Virus record (IMG/VR): IMGVR_UViG_3300010885_067782
Span: 1-41,435 of that record
DNA: 41,435 nt
Source: a virus
Reading direction: 5' to 3' (one strand)
Part shown: one piece after another, positions 22,453 through 30,081 of the stretch
How positions within the stretch are numbered: the stretch's first letter is position 1
Layout of the letters: each line of letters starts with the position of its first letter
Notes under the pieces: model-generated
The model's input: only the letters and a program-made list of their open reading frames with translations
The model's database searches: none
Told to the model about the DNA's origin: nothing
Position numbers and translations under genes: made by a program

Positions 22453-22842
22453 TTATACCTCACGTTTCTTCTTATAGTTATCATATTGAGCAATCAGCCA
22501 AGAATAAATGTCATAGGTACTACGGTGTACATATTTGCCCAGGCTGTTGTCTCCCAATACCCAACAGTTGTTGTTGTGTAACAACCAACCTTTGAGCATC
22601 TCTTTCTCTCCGGCAAACCGACAATTCAATAACACTGCATCACTGTGCTGAGCCTGATTCAAACACCAGACATCATCTGTGTCCTTGCTGCCATACAGGA
22701 ACAGAGTCACAGGTTCTGGAAAATTTTTAATAGTCTGGCTCAGACGTTCCACATCAGACCATTCGCAATCCACCAACAATACACGGAAGCGGTCGCTGAG
22801 ATCCAGATCTGGTGCAGTTACAATGCGACTCTGATCATGCAT
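22453..22842 (-). CDS. unknown protein between the coiled-coil gene and bS21
   Basis: 129 residues, alpha/beta in appearance: FRVLLVDCEWSDVERLSQTI, VTLFLYGSKDTDDVW, DAVLLNCRFAGEKEM and NCWVLGDNSLGKYV. It overlaps the upstream gene by 8 nt. The strands could be a flavodoxin- or response-regulator-like fold, but no conserved functional residues stand out. No family is recognised. Confidence 0.65.
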   Translation of the reverse strand: MHDQSRIVTAPDLDLSDRFRVLLVDCEWSDVERLSQTIKNFPEPVTLFLYGSKDTDDVWCLNQAQHSDAVLLNCRFAGEKEMLKGWLLHNNNCWVLGDNSLGKYVHRSTYDIYSWLIAQYDNYKKKREV

Positions 22843-24460
22843 TATGTTTTAAACTTTCTTCCAATGCTGCCTGTTCAGCTGTCAACAGATCTTCCCATTC
22901 CACTTCGGCACGAGCGATGCGACCCATTATCCAGTGTTTCCAACTATCATCTGTAGTATAACTGGTATTCTGGTTCTTGTCAACCGCCATCCAATTGGTG
23001 CCATTGAATTTCCACAACATGTCGGTCTGTGTGTTTATCCACAGTTGACCTATCTCGGGATTCTGTGGTGTCTCTGTGCCCAATAGTGTGCTGTGTGCAT
23101 TAGCTGAAAACTCTTCGGCATCAATGCCAGTCATTTCTTCTATTAGTATTTCTTCTTTGATCTGTAGCTGATGTATGATGTCATCCTTGCGGCGATTCTC
23201 CTGCATCAGATGTTCCAATGCCTGACTCAGGTTGCCGATGGTGGTGTAATCGGTATTGTCGATGGTTTCACCAGCGGTTTCCAATTTGAGTAATACTTCG
23301 GCCAATTCCTGCTCAGCTATTTCAGCACGACTTATTTCGGCATTTAATTCAGTGAACAATCTGTCGCGTTCCTGTCTCAGCTGTGGATCTTCCACTTGCT
23401 TGACCACTTCGACTATCTTTTCCACTTCCACTTCGCGGATGACCTCCACAGGCACTTCCACGATCTTTTCCACTTCCACTATCTTTTCTTCGATGATGGG
23501 CACAGGTTGTGTGACGATGCGATCCACATATTCCACAGGACCAGGCACCTCAACTTCCACGATCTTTTCCACCTCGACTTCACGCACAACTTCCACAGGC
23601 ACTTCCACGATCTTCTCGATCACAACAGGTTCCTGATGCACGAGTGCTTCAGCCTGTGCTTGCAGTTCTGCCTGTTCTTCCCTGCGGCGTGTCATCACCA
23701 TGGTGACACCCAGTACCATCGCCACTGCTAGCGGATCAAACACGGCCACGATAACGATGATGACCCATCTGACGGCACGTTCCATCATGTCCTTGCTGGC
23801 ACTGTCATCATATATCAGCTGTGCGATGTATTTGATAGGGCCCACTTCGGCTTCCATCTTCAGCTGTTCCTGGTTCAGCTTGAGCTTCTGTTTGTTCAGC
23901 TCTGTGATGCGATTGTTGCTGGCATCTATGCTGGCGTTGAGACTGTCGCGTTCTTTCTTCTGGCCATCACGCAGTTTGGTGGCCTGTGCTGTCATACTAG
24001 CAGTGCGATTGTTGTCACGTTCGGCATTGGCACCTGAACCTTTGAGCAGACTGCTGACAGCATCATCCATTTGCACTATGACTTTTCTGGCATCGTCTAT
24101 ACGTCTCTGTTCGATGGCGATGTTCTGATCCACTTGTTGGATCAACAGGTCGCCACCACCAGCTTGACTGGTCACCTCGATGTGAGCGCGGCTTAGGAAG
24201 CCAAAGATGCCCATGCTGGTGATGAACATCAGCACTACCACAGCAATGCTCATGTAGCTTTTGAGTAACCATCTCAGGTGTGACCAGTAGGTGTGCAGCC
24301 ACACCGTGGTGACGATCTTGCCCACTTCTAGTACGCTGCCCATGATCACGATAGGCCAGAACACACCACTAAAGATAGCGGTGAGACCGTAAATGCTGTA
24401 GTATGCTGCCACGCCGCTGATGCTGAGGGCAGTGAATAGTGCTAAAAAATTCAACATCAC
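22835..24460 (-). CDS. large membrane/coiled-coil protein with EKIVEVP repeats
   Basis: 541 residues; the GTG at 24460 is 6 nt behind the -10 box, with an ATG one codon later. N-terminal helices (about 1-90: LFTALSISGVAAYYSIYGL, WPIVIMGSVLEVGKIV) precede a coiled coil (about 105-210), another helix (about 233-258), and a Val/Glu-rich repeat segment EKIVEVPVEVVREVEV present twice (about 280-365). A second coiled coil and a C-terminal module (PEIGQLWINTQTDMLWKFNG) follow. The N-terminal part recalls a conserved protein of marine T4-like phages. Function unknown; perhaps a membrane scaffold. Confidence 0.8.
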   Translation of the reverse strand: MMLNFLALFTALSISGVAAYYSIYGLTAIFSGVFWPIVIMGSVLEVGKIVTTVWLHTYWSHLRWLLKSYMSIAVVVLMFITSMGIFGFLSRAHIEVTSQAGGGDLLIQQVDQNIAIEQRRIDDARKVIVQMDDAVSSLLKGSGANAERDNNRTASMTAQATKLRDGQKKERDSLNASIDASNNRITELNKQKLKLNQEQLKMEAEVGPIKYIAQLIYDDSASKDMMERAVRWVIIVIVAVFDPLAVAMVLGVTMVMTRRREEQAELQAQAEALVHQEPVVIEKIVEVPVEVVREVEVEKIVEVEVPGPVEYVDRIVTQPVPIIEEKIVEVEKIVEVPVEVIREVEVEKIVEVVKQVEDPQLRQERDRLFTELNAEISRAEIAEQELAEVLLKLETAGETIDNTDYTTIGNLSQALEHLMQENRRKDDIIHQLQIKEEILIEEMTGIDAEEFSANAHSTLLGTETPQNPEIGQLWINTQTDMLWKFNGTNWMAVDKNQNTSYTTDDSWKHWIMGRIARAEVEWEDLLTAEQAALEESLKHNA

Positions 24461-24466
24461 ATATTT

Positions 24467-24495
24467 ACTTTACTATTAGCTTTGTTCATTGTCAA
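24467..24495 (-). promoter_or_regulatory. sigma70-like promoter, leaderless geometry with GTG
   Basis: Minus strand: TTGACA (24495-24490), 17-nt spacer, TAAAGT (24472-24467), then 6 nt to GTG 24460. The -10 is a poor match. Confidence 0.45.
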
Positions 24496-24832
24496 TAATT
24501 ACTATCCAGCCTATGCTGTTGAGATCTGTTTTTATTTCTTCTGTGACAGTACCTTCAGCCACATAACCTTCCAGTACATCCCCCATACCTGCACAATAGA
24601 ATTGCAGGTAATCCTCTGTAACCATATCGTTTAACAATTTGCTGGCTATGCCGCCTGCATAACGCCAGCTGCAACTCCATCGTTCGTCAGCCAACACAGG
24701 TTCCACAGCCAGTTTCTGGAATTCATTGTTGCACAAGGCAGCATACAGGCAATGGCAATAAGCGTCATTGCCCACTGCTTTTGCTCTGATATCCTTGCTG
24801 TCGTATAGATCACGTTCCAGGCTGTGTTGCAT
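24476..24832 (-). CDS. unknown small protein
   Basis: 118 residues from ATG 24832, overlapping the upstream gene by 23 nt. Cys-rich in its first half (NDAYCHCLYAALCNNEF, DERWSCSWRYAGGIASKL), acidic later (GYVAEGTVTEEIKTDLNSIG), ending in a strand WIVIID. The Cys spacing is not a recognised zinc-binding pattern. No family is recognised. Confidence 0.6.
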   Translation of the reverse strand: MQHSLERDLYDSKDIRAKAVGNDAYCHCLYAALCNNEFQKLAVEPVLADERWSCSWRYAGGIASKLLNDMVTEDYLQFYCAGMGDVLEGYVAEGTVTEEIKTDLNSIGWIVIIDNEQS

Positions 24833-25046
24833 CTATGATCACTTCCGATTCTGTTTCTATCCACACTTTGGCACCACAGCTGAGTGGTTTATCTGGACTG
24901 TATATCACAGTGCTGGGCCCCAGTATCTGCACACTATGACCATATGTATTTTTCTTGCCTTGTTTGACAGTGATCACAGGATCACTTTCTCCAGTTTTAC
25001 TGTTGCGTTTGATTATATGTTGATTGACATGTATGCGACTTTTCAT
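24810..25046 (-). CDS. unknown small protein from a leaderless mRNA
   Basis: 78 residues. The start ATG is 6 nt behind a perfect TTGACA/TATAAT promoter and has no RBS. The sequence is strand-rich and basic (RIHVNQHIIKRNSKTGESDP, VITVKQGKKNTYGHSVQILG, AKVWIETESEVII). It may be a small beta-barrel or OB-like protein; no family is recognised. Confidence 0.65.
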   Translation of the reverse strand: MKSRIHVNQHIIKRNSKTGESDPVITVKQGKKNTYGHSVQILGPSTVIYSPDKPLSCGAKVWIETESEVIIDATQPGT

Positions 25047-25052
25047 CTTTAC

Positions 25053-25081
25053 ATTATAACCTGAATTTTTTAGATTGTCAA
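25053..25081 (-). promoter_or_regulatory. consensus sigma70 promoter, leaderless geometry
   Basis: Minus strand: TTGACA (25081-25076), 17-nt spacer, TATAAT (25058-25053), 6 nt to ATG 25046. Both hexamers are perfect consensus. Confidence 0.8.
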
Positions 25082-25085
25082 GATA

Positions 25086-26564
25086 TTAGTCCGATTGGGT
25101 TACAAAGTCAGGACTTACATGACTAAGGTATTCCAGATATCTGTGTGTATACGGCACAGGATATCTTAGTTCAGCAGCCCGTTTACGGAAAGCCATATCG
25201 CGCAGTATTCGTTTTTTTATGTTCAGATCAGGATTCATGGTATTGATCCAATTCAAACTTTTGTTGTCGTAGTCCTGTAATATTTCTATACCAATGCTAT
25301 CCCTATTCAAGTGTACAGGGCTGTCGGGAATCATGCTGAATATACCGCTGAATGTTATCCCCCCTATGGTGCCATCCAGAAGATATTTCTGGTAACGCTC
25401 AAGCATGTGTAATGTTTGTTGGAAATCTTCGTCTGTTTCTGTAGGATAGCCCACGAACATCAGGAAGAAATTTTTAATTCCATACTTGCTGCAACACTGT
25501 AGGTGATAATCCAGATCTGCATTTTTAAACTTTTTGTTCATGTCGTAACGCAATCTGTCGCTGCCAGTTTCCACACCTATGGCTAAACTCTCACAACCTG
25601 CCAGTTTCATATTACGGAAAAAATCCTCCGTGTGAGTGCGTTTGTCCCTGACTATAAACATTCCGTTATAACTGAAATCAGCTAAACCTGGATGTTCCTG
25701 TTTAAGTTTGATCATTTCCAGATTAAACTCATTGAAGCTTTTAACACTGCCATTGATCAGACTGTCGGTTATGTAAAAATTTGTTATGCCAGTATCCTTA
25801 TAGTGTTGCATGATTTCTGATACAATACTCTTGCCACTGCGGAAACGGAAACGAGGCCAGCTTTGTGCTATGTCACAAAATGTACAAGCTCTGACACATC
25901 CACGACTGGTTGTGATGCTTATAACACCTTTTTGTTTGTTCTCTAAATTCTGGTAAAAACTGAAATCTATATTTTTATAACTGGGCATCAAAAATTTATC
26001 ATCCAGATCATTGATCTGGGGTACAAATAAATCTTGGCCGTCGGCGTTGAATAAAGGATTAGTCCTGTCACCTCTGAGGAAATCCAAAAGTATCTGATCG
26101 CCCTCTCCCAAAACATAATAGTCTATAATGTTTTGATCCAACAGCTGTCTGCCATAGCTGTGTCCTACCTTATTTGTTTTGCTGACACCCGGCCCTCCCA
26201 CTATGATTTCTGCATCAGGTAGGGATTTTTTAATCAGTGACAGCACTAATTTTGTCACTGGTATCTGAAAATAACTGAATAAACTCACTAGTATGATACT
26301 TGGATCACGTTTTGTGATTTCTTCCACCATGCCATCAAACGCAAACTGTATGTTTGGCAAATATTCATTCAGTGTATCCAGTTTGATATGGCTATAAAGA
26401 GATTGATACTGTGCGTCTGTCAATCTTTTTACCATCTCGATATTCACACTGTGACAAAAATAATCGCAGCCCACTGCTTCACATGCTCCTGCAAGGAAAG
26501 CCAGGCTTGCTGGAGGTTTGTCGGCATTGATTACATCGATACTCAAACAACATACAGCTTTCAT
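25086..26564 (-). CDS. B12-binding-type radical SAM enzyme
   Basis: 492 residues. The N-terminal part is a Rossmann-like cobalamin-type domain (about 1-150: PSIILVSLFSYFQIPVTKLV, EIIVGGPGVSK, YYVLGEGDQILLDFL). The radical SAM core starts at about 213 with TTSRGCVRACTFC (Cys223, Cys227, Cys230), followed by YITDSLINGS, IGVETGSDRLRYDMNKKF and FLMFVGYPTETDEDF. The canonical His-containing B12 base-on motif is not obvious, so cobalamin may bind base-off-His-off or not at all. Members do methylations or ring chemistry. It is coupled by ATGA to the upstream gene. The phage substrate is unknown. Confidence 0.88.
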   Translation of the reverse strand: MKAVCCLSIDVINADKPPASLAFLAGACEAVGCDYFCHSVNIEMVKRLTDAQYQSLYSHIKLDTLNEYLPNIQFAFDGMVEEITKRDPSIILVSLFSYFQIPVTKLVLSLIKKSLPDAEIIVGGPGVSKTNKVGHSYGRQLLDQNIIDYYVLGEGDQILLDFLRGDRTNPLFNADGQDLFVPQINDLDDKFLMPSYKNIDFSFYQNLENKQKGVISITTSRGCVRACTFCDIAQSWPRFRFRSGKSIVSEIMQHYKDTGITNFYITDSLINGSVKSFNEFNLEMIKLKQEHPGLADFSYNGMFIVRDKRTHTEDFFRNMKLAGCESLAIGVETGSDRLRYDMNKKFKNADLDYHLQCCSKYGIKNFFLMFVGYPTETDEDFQQTLHMLERYQKYLLDGTIGGITFSGIFSMIPDSPVHLNRDSIGIEILQDYDNKSLNWINTMNPDLNIKKRILRDMAFRKRAAELRYPVPYTHRYLEYLSHVSPDFVTQSD

Positions 26565-27067
26565 AATATGATATTCACCTTGTCAACTAATTTATCTATA
26601 CCCTGTATGATATCATCAGTGCTACCAGGGCCCAATTGATAACTCCAGGGATATTTGTAGTTATCACTGTATATGGCTTCATGATGTATGCTTAAATCTA
26701 ATAGGTAAGTGATTATGGGGCTGTGGAAAAAGAATCGCCAAGTTCCGTCAGGACCAAAATAGGTGCTGCCTTTATCTATGATGTCATTATATTCAAATTC
26801 ACAGCATTGCCTTATCAGATGATCAGGTACCATCACACCATCTACGCTAACTGCTGTTATCTCTAAAATCTGATCATGATGGGTTTTATCTGTCCTGTCC
26901 ACTCGGACAGTATGCTTGCTTGGAGTATAAGTTACTGGAATGTTTATAACTTGTATGTTCTGGTTGAATTTATAATCTTGTAATAGTTTATCATCTAAAT
27001 AAATCCTAGCTCGAGGCCAACCGTTTTTTTCTGTTGATCTAAATGTGAGACTTATAATATTATGCAT
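26561..27067 (-). CDS. unknown protein coupled to the radical SAM gene
   Basis: 168 residues. The N-terminal half looks like a beta-sandwich (SLTFRSTEKNGWPRARIYLD, IQVINIPVTYTPSKHTVRVD, ILEITAVSVDGVMVPDHLI). The second half is aromatic-rich (YFGPDGTWRFFFHSPIITYL). The layout hints at a carbohydrate- or ligand-binding module, but this is not shown by a motif. It lacks a visible RBS. The 4-nt overlap with the radical SAM gene suggests that the two work together. Confidence 0.6.
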   Translation of the reverse strand: MHNIISLTFRSTEKNGWPRARIYLDDKLLQDYKFNQNIQVINIPVTYTPSKHTVRVDRTDKTHHDQILEITAVSVDGVMVPDHLIRQCCEFEYNDIIDKGSTYFGPDGTWRFFFHSPIITYLLDLSIHHEAIYSDNYKYPWSYQLGPGSTDDIIQGIDKLVDKVNIIL

Positions 27068-27103
27068 TTTTATATTTAAGATAAAGCCTGGCGCAAATTG
27101 TAT

Positions 27104-27244
27104 TCATGACCACCTCAGGGCGAATAATACACGTTGCTGCTCATCAGGCACCGTCCAATCATCCCACTCTCTGCCAGTGCTATATCTGGCTGCTTGGATA
27201 CCATTTTCTCGGCACCAGTTTTCCACCAGGTAGGGCCTGACCAT
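27104..27244 (-). CDS. small RW-ending protein, possibly the second half of a split gene
   Basis: 46 residues from ATG 27244: MVRPYLVENWCRENG, then STGREWDDWTVPDEQQ and VLFALRWS. The end matches the Phe-x-x-Arg-Trp-Ser end of the neighbours. It overlaps 27180-27314 by 65 nt in a frame one nucleotide on. Joining both by a +1 shift would give about 70 residues, the normal length of this family, so either it is an independent small gene or the pair is one frameshifted gene. Confidence 0.5.
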   Translation of the reverse strand: MVRPYLVENWCRENGIQAARYSTGREWDDWTVPDEQQRVLFALRWS

Positions 27245-27314
27245 AACGACCTATTTCATCGTAATAGTATTCTTCCGCTGTCACAGTGACTAATGCTCGA
27301 TAAAAATCTGTCAT
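27180..27314 (-). CDS. small protein of the overlapping train, possibly frameshifted
   Basis: 44 residues from ATG 27314, which overlaps the upstream stop (ATGA) with GAGGTGG just before it. MTDFYRALVTVTAEEYYYDE is followed by a basic end lacking the Arg-Trp-Ser terminus of its relatives; that terminus is found in the +1 frame at 27104. See that entry for the split-gene reading. Confidence 0.5.
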   Translation of the reverse strand: MTDFYRALVTVTAEEYYYDEIGRYGQALPGGKLVPRKWYPSSQI

Positions 27315-27550
27315 GACCACCTCATGACAAACAGCGTGGCATCTTCCTTGTGCTTGAACATCAGTATAGGCATAGGGCTCATTGTGGTTTGGTCTAATAT
27401 ATAGGCCCATTGTATCTGCATTAGTCGCAGCCATTGTGAGACATCTTCATCGCCGATATATAGCAACTCTGAGAAAGTCTCTGGACAACGACGTCTCTGG
27501 GGCAACAGATGTTGTATGTCCACCTGTGTCCAACCGTCCCAATCATTCAT
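27311..27550 (-). CDS. small RW-ending protein
   Basis: 79 residues from ATG 27550 (MNDWDGWTQVDIQHLLPQRR). The end, LMFKHKEDATLFVMRWS, shares the Glu-Asp-Ala-x-x-Phe-x-x-Arg-Trp pattern with the next two genes. Start and stop both overlap neighbours by ATGA. The AGG TGG codons of the preceding gene act as its RBS. Function unknown. Confidence 0.65.
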   Translation of the reverse strand: MNDWDGWTQVDIQHLLPQRRRCPETFSELLYIGDEDVSQWLRLMQIQWAYILDQTTMSPMPILMFKHKEDATLFVMRWS

Positions 27551-27768
27551 GACCACCTCAGTATGAATCTCACGGCATCTTCTTCTGTGGCGAATACGAT
27601 GTCGTTTCTAACGATGCGAGCATTGTATTCTTTATTCAATATCTCATTGCCATACAGATACTGATCGTCAGACTCCACGAAGTTTTTCCACACTTGTGCA
27701 TAGTCGCGGGCATACGTTACCCCATCTGGATTGATGCCCCATTCTATGAAACAGATACGAACAGTCAT
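27547..27768 (-). CDS. small RW-ending protein
   Basis: 73 residues from ATG 27768: MTVRICFIEWGINPDGVTYA and an end VFATEEDAVRFILRWS. It is the clearest member of the family. It overlaps both neighbours by 4 nt; GAGGT lies 4-5 nt before the start, inside the last codons of the upstream gene. Function unknown. Confidence 0.68.
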   Translation of the reverse strand: MTVRICFIEWGINPDGVTYARDYAQVWKNFVESDDQYLYGNEILNKEYNARIVRNDIVFATEEDAVRFILRWS

Positions 27769-27998
27769 GAATACCTCATCACAAATGACATATACGACAT
27801 TTCGTTGAAAAAGTCAAGATATATCCTGTCACGGGGATATTCAGCTGAGTTATCAAATCCAAAGCGTCTGACACAGCCCAATTCTTTTTGCATACGCCAG
27901 CTAAGGAATATGCTGATGCCATGTTCATCAATCAAGTCCTGTCTTATAGGTTGCCATTCCTGTTCTGTCATCTCCACCATGAGGAATTTGAACTTCAT
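27765..27998 (-). CDS. small RY-ending protein
   Basis: 77 residues from ATG 27998, which shares its A with the upstream TAA; a GTG three codons earlier is possible. MKFKFLMVEMTEQEWQPIRQ leads into a region with Arg/Asp-rich turns, and the end is FNEMSYMSFVMRYS, a diverged version of the Arg-Trp-Ser terminus. Function unknown. Confidence 0.63.
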   Translation of the reverse strand: MKFKFLMVEMTEQEWQPIRQDLIDEHGISIFLSWRMQKELGCVRRFGFDNSAEYPRDRIYLDFFNEMSYMSFVMRYS

Positions 27999-28309
27999 TA
28001 TCCCCACCTGAGCAGATAACTTGTGACATCTTCCTTGGATAGCATAACAAACATTTTCACAACATATTCATCGCAATTTATGTCCAGATAATTTTTAAGG
28101 AATATCTCATATTCCCATCCCTGGTCCTCTATCCAGCTGATGCGTTCCAAGTTGTCTTTCTTGTTCCATTCCTCACGCAGATCCATTATGGGAGTATCAG
28201 AATCACGTCTGATGATGAATTTATCCAACAGCAAGACAGCATGAGTCTCAGGCACAGGTTCTGTCCTGTCCTGAGCATTCAACATATTTTGAAAATCGCT
28301 AGCCATCAT
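27998..28309 (-). CDS. small RW-ending protein
   Basis: 103 residues from ATG 28309 (ATG 28306 also possible, with AGGTGG 3 nt upstream). MMASDFQNMLNAQDRTEPVP, a strand THAVLLLDKFIIRRDSD, and the end MLSKEDVTSYLLRWG, which keeps the Glu-Asp-x-x-x-x-Leu-Leu-Arg-Trp pattern. Function unknown. Confidence 0.63.
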   Translation of the reverse strand: MMASDFQNMLNAQDRTEPVPETHAVLLLDKFIIRRDSDTPIMDLREEWNKKDNLERISWIEDQGWEYEIFLKNYLDINCDEYVVKMFVMLSKEDVTSYLLRWG

Positions 28310-28614
28310 CCACCTGCAAACGCCACAGCCAGCAATGCAAGTTCACTATCGGTTCGGAGATAGATACGCAATTTGCTGTGTTCGGTTTCCCAGGCCCAGG
28401 GATCTGATTTATCCAGGAATCGGGCCAGATGCAACTCTGCACCTGGTCCCCACTGACTCCAGCACCACTGACGCATCTGATCGAACAGTTGTGCTTTCTG
28501 CATACTGCTGCCTACCACATAACGGGTGAAATAAGGTTCAGCCATATAGGCATATTGTTCATGACCAGTGTATCTGCGGTCCAGTTTAGTAACCTTGTAA
28601 TCACCGATCTGCAT
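28306..28614 (-). CDS. small protein of the overlapping train
   Basis: 102 residues from ATG 28614 (AGGA at 8 nt), overlapping the DUF7448-like gene by 14 nt. The body GDYKVTKLDRRYTGHEQYAY and WCWSQWGPGAELHLARFLDK is Trp-rich. The end LRTDSELALLAVAFAGG aligns in position with the neighbours' terminus but ends in Gly-Gly rather than Arg-Trp. Function unknown. Confidence 0.6.
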   Translation of the reverse strand: MQIGDYKVTKLDRRYTGHEQYAYMAEPYFTRYVVGSSMQKAQLFDQMRQWCWSQWGPGAELHLARFLDKSDPWAWETEHSKLRIYLRTDSELALLAVAFAGG

Positions 28615-28951
28615 GCCACTGTTCCTCGATGCTGAAACCACCATAATAGCCGTTGTGCTCGTTGTGGTTCACAAGTGTGATGAAACCTGAGTCTGTCTGG
28701 ATTTCCAAGAACTGGGTGTCGTGGACTTCGTATTCATCATCCTCGCTGACATCAGGACCGTCCTTGACTTCATAGCAGACAAAACGGCTGCCCACCAGGC
28801 TTTTTATATCATCGTCGGTGCTCATGTAGCGATTTTCACAGCAACACTGACCGTTGTCACGCAGAGTCAACTGACCGAAATCGAACTTCAGAGTGATGCT
28901 GTCTTCATCTACCTCTGCATCACGGATGATCATTCCTCTAAGCTGCTTCAT
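28601..28951 (-). CDS. unknown protein, DUF7448-like
   Basis: 116 residues: MKQLRGMIIRDAEVDEDSIT, then a Cys-rich turn NGQCCCENRYM, DIKSLVGSRFVCYEV and TLVNHNEHNGYYGGF. The Cys-Cys-Glu segment and the Asn-Gly-Tyr-Tyr segment recall the phage protein family DUF7448, from memory. It overlaps both neighbours by 14 nt. No biochemical role is known to me. Confidence 0.62.
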   Translation of the reverse strand: MKQLRGMIIRDAEVDEDSITLKFDFGQLTLRDNGQCCCENRYMSTDDDIKSLVGSRFVCYEVKDGPDVSEDDEYEVHDTQFLEIQTDSGFITLVNHNEHNGYYGGFSIEEQWHADR

Positions 28952-29303
28952 CTAACACCTGTCGAATATGTTTGCAGTCCTTGCGGAAGCCATAACCTGG
29001 GCAAGTGCAAGTACGCTGATTGCCTTCTATGGTCACACTGTATGTGCTGCCTTTGCTGCCAGTGATAACATACACACGCTTGCTCTCTGGTATCACAGGC
29101 ACTTGTACATATTCGCTACACTCTGCGATCCATTCTGCTGGGATGATGTGCAGTCCTTTGTGATCCACGATACATACTGCACCAGGCTCTGCCCATGCAG
29201 GAGCAGGCACACGCTCACCAGTATATTCATGGAATTCGCGCACCACGCCGCGAGCATACAGATGACGTTTGGGCCACTTGGGGTCACGAACTTTAACGTA
29301 CAT
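28938..29303 (-). CDS. SWIM-type zinc finger protein
   Basis: 121 residues from ATG 29303, chosen over longer frames because AAGGAG lies 7-8 nt upstream. The C-terminal part has the SWIM pattern C-x-C-x8-C-x-H: Cys99, Cys101, Cys110 and His112 in TCTCPGYGFRKDCKHI. The N-terminal part is basic (MYVKVRDPKWPKRHLYARGV). SWIM fingers bind zinc and take part in protein or DNA contacts. It overlaps the 43-residue gene upstream by 11 nt. Confidence 0.78.
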   Translation of the reverse strand: MYVKVRDPKWPKRHLYARGVVREFHEYTGERVPAPAWAEPGAVCIVDHKGLHIIPAEWIAECSEYVQVPVIPESKRVYVITGSKGSTYSVTIEGNQRTCTCPGYGFRKDCKHIRQVLDEAA

Positions 29304-29424
29304 CTGTATGCTCCTTTTTATCACGCTTGCGATTGTAGCTGCCAGCACCCTTGCGAGCAACCACAATGCGCTGGCGATACTTGCGATCTGCCAATGCTTT
29401 TGCCTGTATGCTACGCTGTTTCAT
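29293..29424 (-). CDS. 43-residue basic protein
   Basis: Starts at ATG 29424, with AGGAG at 7 nt and a promoter further up. MKQRSIQAKALADRKYRQRI and VVARKGAGSYNRKRDKKEHT are strongly basic. Short proteins of this DRKYRQR type are, from memory, common in T4-like cyanophages. Nucleic-acid or ribosome binding is plausible from charge only. It opens the unit that runs to 27104. Confidence 0.65.
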   Translation of the reverse strand: MKQRSIQAKALADRKYRQRIVVARKGAGSYNRKRDKKEHTDVR

Positions 29425-29450
29425 CACTCACTCCTGTGCTCTATATATCC

Positions 29451-29478
29451 AATATAGCACATAAAGACCAGCTGTCAA
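29451..29478 (-). promoter_or_regulatory. sigma70-like promoter of the small-gene train
   Basis: Minus strand: TTGACA (29478-29473), 16-nt spacer, TATATT (29456-29451). It would drive the chain of overlapping genes from 29424 to 27104. Confidence 0.65.
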
Positions 29479-29488
29479 CCAGAAAAGA

Positions 29489-29998
29489 TCAGCGAGGAAC
29501 CAGAGATTCTATGCTTTTTGGAGTATAATCCTGCACTTCCACACAGCAATTTATGTGTTGTGGGCCGGGACTGGCGTTCTGATGTATGTGACCGTGTAGG
29601 TTGTATTCCACCTTGAACATGGTGCTCTCATGTACTGGCACATGAGTCAGCACACAGTTGAACTCTGGAAACATGCGCCACATCATGATCTTTTCGAAAT
29701 GCTTGTGCAGGTTCTGGTCCTTGCCATTGTCATGATTGCCCAAGATCAGACGCTTGCGGCCACGCAGTCTAGACAGTATGGTTGTTCCACGATTGCCGCC
29801 CATGTAGACATCGCCCAGATGATATACGATGTCGCCGTCTTTGACCACACTGTTCCACTGAGCGATCATATGCTCGTCCATGTCATCCACGTTTTCCCAC
29901 AGTGGTCTTACACGGGCTCCTGTGGTGCTGTCAGTGAACTTCAGCATATTGGCATGGCCAAAATGTGTGTCGGATACGATGAATATGTCCCGGGTCAT
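29489..29998 (-). CDS. calcineurin-like phosphoesterase
   Basis: 169 residues from ATG 29998, which overlaps the 26-residue upstream gene (TGATG). Motifs: VSDTHFGH, YHLGDVYMGG, LILGNHDNGK, CVLTHVPVHE and NLHGHIHQ, all matching the metal site of phage-type metallophosphoesterases. It is smaller than, and not a close copy of, the enzyme at 20546. Substrate unknown. Confidence 0.9.
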   Translation of the reverse strand: MTRDIFIVSDTHFGHANMLKFTDSTTGARVRPLWENVDDMDEHMIAQWNSVVKDGDIVYHLGDVYMGGNRGTTILSRLRGRKRLILGNHDNGKDQNLHKHFEKIMMWRMFPEFNCVLTHVPVHESTMFKVEYNLHGHIHQNASPGPQHINCCVEVQDYTPKSIESLVPR

Positions 29999-30078
29999 CA
30001 CATATAATCCATCATTATCCACGTGCTGATCAGACAGCCTATGAGATATATTGTTACCAGTATCTCTATGATAAACAT
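29998..30078 (-). CDS. 26-residue membrane peptide
   Basis: MFIIEILVTIYLIGCLISTW followed by a short Met-rich end. One membrane helix. The start has AGGGGA upstream and the stop overlaps the phosphoesterase ATG, so it may act as a coupled leader gene. Short, but well placed between promoter and gene. Confidence 0.5.
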   Translation of the reverse strand: MFIIEILVTIYLIGCLISTWIMMDYM

Positions 30079-30081
30079 GGC

